A stretch of DNA of 13,107 bases. Origin: Synechococcus sp. CO36386bin_37. GTDB lineage: Bacteria; Cyanobacteriota; Cyanobacteriia; PCC-6307; Cyanobiaceae. The stretch spans positions 1-13,107 of the forward strand of contig WTGE01000419.1 of NCBI GenBank assembly GCA_011525445.1. Reading direction: 5' to 3'. Below, piece after piece: positions 7,218-13,107 of this stretch (positions within the stretch are counted from its first letter, which is position 1; each line of letters begins with the position of its first letter). The translations under genes and the position numbers were made by a program. Below the pieces are notes generated by a model. That model did no database searches and was not told the origin of the DNA. It saw only the letters and a program-made list of their open reading frames with translations.

Positions 7218-8338
7218 CCTGGTGATTCAGGTTCAAATTCGAACACAAGCTGGGCAGATCCATGGCGCTGGGAATCCCATGTGGGCCAAAGTTCAATTTC
7301 GATTGGTTGATCGAGCATTGATTGCAGTTGTTGCGCTTCGTGCAGGAGCCAGAGGGGGTCTGGACTATTGATCAGCCAAATCTGAAGCGGTGGCTTCACA
7401 GAGTTTTGCTTGGAACCAGGGGGTTGATCCGCCAAATCTGTGAACCAACTCTCGATGATGGTTGCCTGGGAAAATCCAACGAGTGCCAGTCGTCTGCACT
7501 CCAGCCAAAGCTGTGGATCGGGGGGCTGGAATTGAGGATCCGCTTTGCGCGGCTCTGGAGGATCACCCTGAATGAGTGCTAAGGAATTCAAGGCTCCCAT
7601 GCCGACCAGCCCCTTTCTCTGGAGGTCGGGAGCGAACTGATGATCAGGGTCCCGGTTGAGAGCTTCCATCGCGTAATGAACGCAATTTTTATATTCGTGC
7701 TTACGCAATGCGTGACGGGCCAGTCGGATTAAGGGTCTCGTTTGCTGAGGCTGCAAGAGGTGACTCCGCATCCACCATTGCTCGCTTTCATCTCGGCGAT
7801 TGAGTTCATCATGGAGGGCAGCAACGATATTGCAAATGGGGGCAGTTGGTTGTACTCCACGCTTCTGCATCACGATCAGCATCGGCTGGAGAAGGTCCAG
7901 TGCTTGCTGGGGTCTTCCAGCAAGTTTCCAAGCCTTGCCCAAGGCGACAAGCACTTGGACGTCGAGTGCTGGATGCTGTTTTAAAAGTCTGAGTTGCAGT
8001 GCTGCAGCTTCTTTGAAGGTCCCTTGTTTGAGGAGGACGGAAAGCCTTTCCCAGCTGTCCTCACTCGACCCGCTTTCATGGATCAGAACTTCTGCTGCGC
8101 GTTCTGTCCTGCCGAGCTGCAGCCAAAGTTGCGAAAGCGTGCGTCGCAATTCTTTCGGCTCCGGAGGAAGCAAGCTCCAGGTTTGCCATGTCGCTGCACC
8201 ATCCGCATCTCCGCATGCCCTGCGCCAACGCGCTATGCGTTCAAAACGTTCAGGATCGATCTGATCCAATTTGTGAGAGTTGTTACCCAAATCCTCAAGA
8301 ACGGTTTGGAGTTCGAAAGAGAACGATTGGCTACTCAT
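7187..8338 (-). CDS. TPR-repeat protein with unrecognised C-terminal region
   Basis: The 383-aa product contains several TPR-like helix pairs, around 62-90 (LSQLWLQLGRTERAAEVLI), 94-122, 128-155 (LVALGKAWKLAGRPQQALDL) and 203-232. TPR arrays bind protein partners, so a scaffold role for neighbouring glycosyl- or sulfotransferases is plausible, though inferred. Residues 240-383 are not TPR. They are Pro/Trp-rich, with alternating hydrophobic stretches (LQIWLINSPDPLWLL, 318-332; IEIELWP, 346-352) and no catalytic motif that I recognise. The start ATG overlaps the stop of the upstream GT61 gene by 8 nt (ATGAGTAG). Its own stop lies inside the next gene, so all are translationally linked. Confidence 0.78.
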   Translation of the reverse strand: MSSQSFSFELQTVLEDLGNNSHKLDQIDPERFERIARWRRACGDADGAATWQTWSLLPPEPKELRRTLSQLWLQLGRTERAAEVLIHESGSSEDSWERLSVLLKQGTFKEAAALQLRLLKQHPALDVQVLVALGKAWKLAGRPQQALDLLQPMLIVMQKRGVQPTAPICNIVAALHDELNRRDESEQWWMRSHLLQPQQTRPLIRLARHALRKHEYKNCVHYAMEALNRDPDHQFAPDLQRKGLVGMGALNSLALIQGDPPEPRKADPQFQPPDPQLWLECRRLALVGFSQATIIESWFTDLADQPPGSKQNSVKPPLQIWLINSPDPLWLLHEAQQLQSMLDQPIEIELWPTWDSQRHGSAQLVFEFEPESPGWKHLQPKAC

Positions 8339-9836
8339 AATTCAATCCTGCCAGGAATTCAGCCGCTTCGCTCTTGCCTGGCGTTAAATCGATGGGATAG
8401 GCCAAAGGTCCCTCGTACAACCATTCCTGAAGCGCTAGGGGGGTGGCTTTGGCCGCCAACCGGTTGTGATGAAGCCCTCTTCGATGGATCAAACCATCGA
8501 AATAGCTTGGTTGATAAGCAGGATTAACAAGCTCGATCACAGTGCTTTGCGGGGTGGCACTGATCAAGTTGGCCATGGCCGCTCCATGGGGTGCAATTAC
8601 TGTGGCCGCGGATCTGATTTGTTCGAGTTGATCTTCGATGGATCGTTGTTGCAACCAGGGGATCTCCAGCAGAGTCGACCAGTGGTTTTCTTCTAATACG
8701 ATGCGCCTCACTGCTCTTGGACGAGCTAACCATCGATGCGAATGAACGGCAGGCTGTGGGCGTTTTGGAGTGTGTTGCTTCCAAAAATTCTCAAGCCAAA
8801 ATAGGTTTTCGGGGCTGGGGTGCCCAAATGGAGCAACGAAGTTTGGAACGATGAGTAGTTCTGCTTGGAGGTGGACGGATGGATCAACCAGGCGCTCTGA
8901 ACCAATCCCAAGCCTTCTGAGGCCTTCTCGTACGTAAGACGTGTCGCCACCGTTGTGCCAGAGGCGCAGATTGGGCCAGCGTTGAAGAGCGGCCTGCCAC
9001 GAACGCCCTAGGCGTGGGAGGAGCTCCAGCTGCCAATGGAAAAACATTTCTCCAGACAATTCAGCGACAGCCAAAACCGGGCCGCTCTGGTGATTTGCTG
9101 TTTGCAGGCTTGATTCGGCAGCTTTGAGTTGCTGCTCAGCCACCTGCTGGAAGGTGGAGAGGTGAGGACAGCTGGGCCAGGGCCAGGGATAGTGGCGGCA
9201 TAAATCATTTTGATATTTACCTTCGTAATCCACCACTGCAACGCCATGGCTTTGATGCCAGGGATTGCGATGGCGTTGTACCCAAATTCTTCCCTCTGAA
9301 AACACGCGCAGTTCAAGAGATTGTGATGGATGTGAACTTTGGGTCTGGCAAGATGAGCAAAGCTGCGTGGCACAGGGGGTGATTGGCCATGGCTCCAGTT
9401 CCTTCGGTGGCTCAGCCAGCCAGTGCGCACCACTTCCATATCCCAACCGAGCGTGCAGGGAGGCCAACTGCTGATCGAGTTTGGCGTCATGCCCACAGCT
9501 CCAAGCTCGCTCCAAATGTTGAAGAGCCCGGCTTGGCACCTCCGGTAAAGCCAATGTGCCCCAGGCGCGTAACAGCTGGCCAAGCTGGTTGATTTCCGAT
9601 TCGCCTGGCGTTTGATCCAGCAGATTGTTGGTGAGTGCAATGGCCTTGCCCCGAATCGGTGCAATGACGTCGAGATCAAGAGTTGCTGTGGCGGCGTCGA
9701 GGTGGGCCTTAACGCAACTGATATCCCTAAGCAGCAAATGCCGCCAAGCTTTCAAAGCTTCCAGTGGTCTTCCCGCTTCTAAATCGCTAAGGGCCTGGTG
9801 ATGAACGGCTTTTGAATCAGTGTTCTGGCCGATCAT
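8331..9836 (-). CDS. TPR N-terminus plus GT61 (DUF563) glycosyltransferase
   Basis: I chose the ATG at 9836 (501 aa) because it forms an ATGA overlap with the stop of the upstream glycosyltransferase. A TTG at 9869 would add 11 residues. Residues 1 to about 135 are helical and TPR-like (LSDLEAGRPLEALKAWRHLL, 17-36). The C-terminal part, about 255-475, matches glycosyltransferase family 61. It has ELSGEMFFHWQLELLPRLG (259-277), then SYVREGLRRLGI, LARPRAVRRIVLEENHW (370-386), and the family hallmark SIEDQLEQIRSAATVIAPHG followed by AAMANL (399-424), ending in VIELVNP. It probably transfers a sugar to a glycan or protein in the cytoplasm. The middle region carries Cys155, Cys160 and Cys163 in a C-x4-C-x2-C pattern of unknown meaning. 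Domain order TPR-GT parallels the TPR-sulfotransferase two genes downstream. Confidence 0.87.
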   Translation of the reverse strand: MIGQNTDSKAVHHQALSDLEAGRPLEALKAWRHLLLRDISCVKAHLDAATATLDLDVIAPIRGKAIALTNNLLDQTPGESEINQLGQLLRAWGTLALPEVPSRALQHLERAWSCGHDAKLDQQLASLHARLGYGSGAHWLAEPPKELEPWPITPCATQLCSSCQTQSSHPSQSLELRVFSEGRIWVQRHRNPWHQSHGVAVVDYEGKYQNDLCRHYPWPWPSCPHLSTFQQVAEQQLKAAESSLQTANHQSGPVLAVAELSGEMFFHWQLELLPRLGRSWQAALQRWPNLRLWHNGGDTSYVREGLRRLGIGSERLVDPSVHLQAELLIVPNFVAPFGHPSPENLFWLENFWKQHTPKRPQPAVHSHRWLARPRAVRRIVLEENHWSTLLEIPWLQQRSIEDQLEQIRSAATVIAPHGAAMANLISATPQSTVIELVNPAYQPSYFDGLIHRRGLHHNRLAAKATPLALQEWLYEGPLAYPIDLTPGKSEAAEFLAGLNYE

Positions 9837-10822
9837 CGTGCCAAGAGCATGCTTTCTGCTTGCCCCCAAAATTCACTGTTGAGGAATTGATTGCGATGAA
9901 AGTGCTCACCAATCCTGTTGTTGCTGCGTTGGAAGGCTTCAATCAATTGCACAGGCCTTCGAACGAGGGGATAAGGACAATCTCTCAGGGCCAGGCGCAA
10001 TAACTGGAGCGCAAAGTGCTGTTGATTAGCCTGCCATGCCTGCCAGACGGCCCAGGTGGTGGTGCCGTACCTGAGCTCACGTGCCCAGGCCTTGTAACTT
10101 CCAGGCACGTTGTTGAGATGGCGATTCACGACCTCGAGAAGGCCCAGCAATTGGGGTTTCAGTTTGGCACTGGCGTTACCGCTATGAATGCGGTAGCGCA
10201 CGAGTTCTTGCGGAATCCAACAGCCTTTAAATCCCGCGGCGGCCAGTCGCACCAGAAGGTCCACATCTTCTGAATGTCGCAGGCCCTCATCAAAACCTCC
10301 GACGGCTAACAGTGTTTGACGGCGCACGGTCCATGCACTTGGCAATACAGCTTTGTGTTCGAGGCACTGCCGCCAGCTGAAACCGGCCCCCTCTCTCCAG
10401 GGATGCACAGCATGGTGTTTTTCGCCTTTTGCATCACAGCGCCACCAGCCGCCATGAACATGGCTGAGATGCGGATACTTGTTTAGTACTTGGATTGGGA
10501 GCGAAAGCCTGCCAGGCAGAGGACGATCATCGGCATCGAGGAAAGCGACCAGAGGTGCACGGCTCGCCTGAATGCCAAGGTTGCGGGAAGCCGAGACTCC
10601 TCTCCCTCCTCCATGGAGCAAGTGCCAACGCTGTTGTGGCCAATGCTCACACAGCCGCTCAAGCAGTTGTCCTGACCCATCTGAACTGCCATCGTCGATC
10701 GCGATCAGTTCAAAATTGGATGACCATTCTTTGACGAGTGCCGCAACCAGCGCAGGAAGCCAAGGGGATGCATCATGCATTGGCATCACGACACTGATCT
10801 CTGGTACTTGATGGTTAACCAT
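9833..10822 (-). CDS. Family 2 glycosyltransferase (GT-A fold)
   Basis: The 329-aa protein is a standard inverting GT2 enzyme. It shows the nucleotide-binding start PEISVVMPMHDASPWL (7-22), IDDGSSDGS (42-50), RGVSASRNLGI (74-84), the metal-binding FLDADDR (94-100), and the acceptor-side GGFDEGLRHSEDVDLLVRL (175-193) with the candidate catalytic Glu185-Asp186 pair. The HSGNAS loop is near 213-218. It has no membrane helices, so it is likely soluble or peripheral and adds one sugar during glycan assembly. It is the first gene of the minus-strand run. ATG at 10822 is preceded by a purine stretch with AGGGG, one of the better ribosome sites in the window. It overlaps the next gene by 4 nt. The sugar and acceptor cannot be deduced. 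Confidence 0.92.
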   Translation of the reverse strand: MVNHQVPEISVVMPMHDASPWLPALVAALVKEWSSNFELIAIDDGSSDGSGQLLERLCEHWPQQRWHLLHGGGRGVSASRNLGIQASRAPLVAFLDADDRPLPGRLSLPIQVLNKYPHLSHVHGGWWRCDAKGEKHHAVHPWREGAGFSWRQCLEHKAVLPSAWTVRRQTLLAVGGFDEGLRHSEDVDLLVRLAAAGFKGCWIPQELVRYRIHSGNASAKLKPQLLGLLEVVNRHLNNVPGSYKAWARELRYGTTTWAVWQAWQANQQHFALQLLRLALRDCPYPLVRRPVQLIEAFQRSNNRIGEHFHRNQFLNSEFWGQAESMLLAR

Positions 10823-10862
10823 GCCCCTGATCTGAAATAATTAGGTCTTAAAAGCTTTTGTT
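10823..10862. promoter_or_regulatory. 40-bp divergent intergenic region with a 10-bp palindrome
   Basis: Only 40 bp separate the ATG of the minus-strand GT2 gene and the ATG of the plus-strand TPR gene. The interval is AT-rich and contains the perfect palindrome AAAAGCTTTT at 10848-10857. So short an interval means the two promoters overlap or lie inside the opposite coding sequences, or that one start codon is really further downstream. No specific regulator can be named. Confidence 0.4.
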
Positions 10863-11930
10863 ATGCCTCGCTCACGACGGCGTGCTGCTGATAAACGAGT
10901 GTCAAACTCCTCTCCTGGAATTAAGAACCGTCGAACACAACAACAGCCAAACAGAAGCAGCCATGGTGCATCCGCGACACCTCAACCTACTGTTTCGGAA
11001 CCTGCGACCCCATCATCCATTGACATGGAAAGTTCCGCCGCCGATCGTTACAACAACATGGCGGAGTATTTGAATGTGCAGGGTGCCATGGAAATGGCAG
11101 TTCCTTTTTATCGTCAAGCGATTGCCTTGCTCCTCGCCGAGCGGGAGAATTTGCAAGCCCAGCTTGGATATGAATCTTCAAATTCAGTGCAAGAAGATCT
11201 TCCTTTGGAAGAGTTGAACTGTTTGCTGAAAAGCGCCGAAGCCATCCAGAATGTTGAGACTAAAGACGACAGGCCCAGGGTTGAGGATCAAATTCAGGAA
11301 CTTGCTTCGGAGCTGAATCAAGCCAGTGCTCTCCAGGTGATGGCAGGGCTGAGGGCGATTGCCGAAGGCAGCGACCAGCCCATCCCTGCCTCGGGCTTAG
11401 CTCTCCTTGCGAAGGCTCAGATGTTGCTTGGCAAAACAGAGGATGGCTTAAGGAGTTTTGAAGCGGCACTGGCAGCCGAGCCAGACTCCACTGATTTCAA
11501 AATCAATACGGGAGCTGCGCGTTTGGCTGATGGAGACATTGATGGAGCTCTCACGCTTTTGAGAGGAGTTTATGAGGCTGGTATTGACAAGCTCAATCCA
11601 ACGATAGTCCCTGCCCTTTTGAGGAATCTTTCTGTTGCTGAAGCGCGGTCCGATCAGCGGCATGAAGCTCTGAAGCTTCGCCTGGAGTTGTTTCAGATAG
11701 CACCTCAAAGTGTTTCGAAAGACCGTTGGCTTAAGTGGGCGAAGGATGGTTTGGCTTTATTCGCTCCAGGAGACTCTGCTCGAACGCCTGCAATGGATTT
11801 ACTCAAGGCGCTTCAAGAGCAACACCCTCAAGATCGGAAGGTGATGCAATGCTTGGCTAATGCACTTGAAGATCAGGATGATTACCGTGGAGCATCATTG
11901 TTATATCGCCAGCTGCTTCGTCCCGAGTGA
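10863..11930 (+). CDS. TPR-repeat protein with basic disordered N-terminus
   Basis: The 355-aa predicted cytoplasmic protein begins with about 55 residues rich in Arg, Ser, Gln and Pro (MPRSRRRAADKR...), likely disordered. Helical TPR-like repeats follow, at 64-92 (YNNMAEYLNVQGAMEMAVPFY), 177-206 (ALLAKAQMLLGKTEDGLRSF), 211-236 and 324-352 (CLANALEDQDDYRGASLLYR). There is no enzyme domain. The start at 10863 lacks a Shine-Dalgarno. An internal ATG at residue 55 just before the first repeat is an alternative start, but the upstream frame reads as coding. It lies 24 nt before a second TPR gene and runs divergently from the glycosyltransferase operon, so a helper or scaffold role there is inferred from position only. 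Confidence 0.78.
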   Translation: MPRSRRRAADKRVSNSSPGIKNRRTQQQPNRSSHGASATPQPTVSEPATPSSIDMESSAADRYNNMAEYLNVQGAMEMAVPFYRQAIALLLAERENLQAQLGYESSNSVQEDLPLEELNCLLKSAEAIQNVETKDDRPRVEDQIQELASELNQASALQVMAGLRAIAEGSDQPIPASGLALLAKAQMLLGKTEDGLRSFEAALAAEPDSTDFKINTGAARLADGDIDGALTLLRGVYEAGIDKLNPTIVPALLRNLSVAEARSDQRHEALKLRLELFQIAPQSVSKDRWLKWAKDGLALFAPGDSARTPAMDLLKALQEQHPQDRKVMQCLANALEDQDDYRGASLLYRQLLRPE

Positions 11931-11954
11931 GTTTGTCTGTTCCAGTTCTTATTT

Positions 11955-12809
11955 ATGACGAATCAAAGCTTCGACAATATTCAAGAGCTTGATGCTCTTA
12001 TCGCATCGCAACAGTGGAATGAGGCATTTCCTCTGGCTCAGGAATTGATGCATAAGATTCCACTCACTCCAGGTGTATTGGAACGCCTATTGCAGGTCTT
12101 GCGAGTACTGAGGGATTGGGAGGCCTTGACGGATGTATTGATGCGGGCGCGCAATCGTTATCAGCTTTGGCCACAAGGGAGCGATTTATTAATGGGGCAA
12201 GGGATGGTGGAATTGGGGCGATGGAATGAATCCATCCCCTATTTGCAGTTGGCTGTTTCTCAAGATTCAACGTCTGGTTGGGCGCATCACTTTTTAGGGA
12301 AGGCGATGCGCCATACAGGCCAATTGAAGGATGCATTAACCCATCAGCAAACGGCGAGCGAACAACTGCCTGAATTCCCATGGGCTCCGTTTGAAGCCGG
12401 CCAGGTCTTCTTGGAGTTAGGTCAATCCAAGTTGGCGATTTTGGAGATGCAGGAGGCTCGTCGGCGGAGTGGAGAGACCAATGAGGTGATTGAATCCGAG
12501 TGGCAGAAATTAAAGCCAGTGGTGATTTTGGAGCACGTGGATCAGTTGATCCTTGCAGGAGACACGTCGCGAGCGTTCTCGGTCTTGAGGCAGGAGATGA
12601 TTCATTATCCAGATCATTCCGACTTGAATGCGCGACTCTTGCAGTTGATCAGCGCTGATACCTCTGATGACGGGCTTAAGGAACAGAGCAGTTTTGATGC
12701 GTTCGCCGCTCTCGATCAGGAATTAAACCAGATCGAACGTTTGCTTGATCAACTTGAAACCCAAGTATTGACAGAGGACAACACTAATGATGATGTTACT
12801 TTTCTGTGA
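11955..12809 (+). CDS. TPR-repeat protein with RTX-like C-terminal tail peptide
   Basis: The 284-aa protein has TPR-type repeats at about 75-103 (LMGQGMVELGRWNESIPYL), 108-137 (HHFLGKAMRHTGQLKDALTH) and 142-172 (FEAGQVFLELGQSKLAILEM). A likely coiled coil follows at 246-272 (FAALDQELNQIERLLDQLET) and then an acidic tail ending NDDVTFL. That tail closely matches the end of the RTX-like protein encoded on the other strand (DDDDVTFV). No signal peptide, TM segment or catalytic motif is seen. It follows the first TPR gene by 24 nt on the same strand and is probably co-transcribed. ATG at 11955 has no clear ribosome site. Function is unknown, with protein-protein interaction the safest reading. 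Confidence 0.78.
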   Translation: MTNQSFDNIQELDALIASQQWNEAFPLAQELMHKIPLTPGVLERLLQVLRVLRDWEALTDVLMRARNRYQLWPQGSDLLMGQGMVELGRWNESIPYLQLAVSQDSTSGWAHHFLGKAMRHTGQLKDALTHQQTASEQLPEFPWAPFEAGQVFLELGQSKLAILEMQEARRRSGETNEVIESEWQKLKPVVILEHVDQLILAGDTSRAFSVLRQEMIHYPDHSDLNARLLQLISADTSDDGLKEQSSFDAFAALDQELNQIERLLDQLETQVLTEDNTNDDVTFL

Positions 12810-12979
12810 AAAAATTCAGGCCTTAGTGATAAGTCGAGGGGTTTTTAGGTTTAAAATAAAGAGATTGAACTGACTGTTATTTATGGATTCATCGCTTGTA
12901 TCGAGGATTGCACTGGTTGATCTTTCCTTGCCGGGCTTCCTGCCGTAGGAAAAGTTGATATGAATGTGTTGTGAATTTC
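12810..12979. other. Convergent intergenic region with a weak inverted repeat
   Basis: 170 bp lie between the plus-strand TPR gene and a minus-strand gene entering from the right. TTTCCT (12923-12928) and AGGAAA (12947-12952) can pair around an 18-nt loop, which could serve as a 3'-end structure for either gene. It lacks a flanking T-run. No gene or promoter is visible. Confidence 0.3.
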
Positions 12980-13107
12980 TTACTGATTTTGATGCAGGCG
13001 TTTAAAGCGCTGCAATGCATTTTGCTGTCTGCGAACTATTTGTTTGAGAGTAGGATTTTCTTGTGAGCATGAGGCTTTGATTTGTTGGATGAGATGCTGC
13101 TTGATCC
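12980..13107 (-). CDS. 3' end of a minus-strand gene cut by the window edge
   Basis: An open frame enters from the right edge on the minus strand and ends in TAA at 12982-12980, giving 41 visible codons. The peptide is basic and Gln-rich, containing IKQHLIQQIKASCSQ and then LKQIVRRQQNALQRFKRLHQ near its end. It would form an amphipathic helix, as often seen at the C-terminus of glycosyltransferases and related enzymes. That is too little to name a family. Coding status is supported by the continuous frame and natural composition only. Confidence 0.5.
   Translation of the reverse strand, partial: IKQHLIQQIKASCSQENPTLKQIVRRQQNALQRFKRLHQNQ

Noticed and set aside
9008..9679. A 223-codon open frame on the minus strand inside the GT61 gene.
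   Set aside because: It lies entirely within the TPR-GT61 gene in another frame, has unnatural composition and shows no motif, while the overlapping frame carries clear GT61 motifs.
12815..12847. Possible terminator after the last plus-strand TPR gene, ending in GGGGTTTTT.
   Set aside because: Only a 4-bp CTTA/TAAG stem can be formed and it is not adjacent to the T-run, so I could not build a convincing hairpin.

Overview
The window looks like an accessory cell-surface glycan locus from a marine picocyanobacterium, most likely a Synechococcus-type strain. That assignment is an inference. It rests on the mixture of TPR proteins fused to sulfotransferase and glycosyltransferase domains, a short RTX-type protein, a degraded short gene that resembles small marine-cyanobacterial proteins, moderate GC, and weak or absent Shine-Dalgarno sites. 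No rRNA, tRNA, CRISPR array or intact mobile element is visible.

Left block, + strand (1-1621): the 3' part of a StrG-like putative Fe(II)/2-oxoglutarate oxygenase overlaps by one base with an RgpF-type (rhamnan synthesis F) glycosyltransferase-like gene. This pair runs head-on into a minus-strand export module. The two stop codons lie inside one perfect 9-bp hairpin.

Export module, - strand (4109 to 1618): a 573-aa protein joins an N-terminal PAPS-type sulfotransferase domain to a complete Wzt/KpsT-type ABC ATPase. It is followed 2 nt later by a Wzm/KpsM-type ABC-2 permease. The fusion is the most unusual object in the window, because it puts a sugar-modifying fold on the motor that exports the polysaccharide.

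Middle (4110-5633): an AT-rich gap holds a frame-disrupted small-gene relic on the + strand. Next, on the - strand, comes a strong rho-independent terminator and the 290-aa RTX-like gene that it ends.

Right block, - strand (10822 to 5736): four genes overlap end to start. In transcription order they are a family 2 glycosyltransferase, a TPR plus GT61 (DUF563) protein, a TPR protein with an unrecognised C-terminal region, and a TPR plus sulfotransferase protein. Divergent from them, across only 40 bp, are two + strand TPR genes. The last of these ends in nearly the same peptide as the RTX protein (DDVTFL versus DDVTFV). The right edge cuts a minus-strand gene whose last 41 codons are visible.

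Taken together, the genes could build a (possibly rhamnose-containing) glycan, modify it by hydroxylation or sulfation, export it with the ABC pair, and produce a calcium-binding surface protein. The TPR proteins may act as scaffolds. Biochemical roles are inferred from motifs only.
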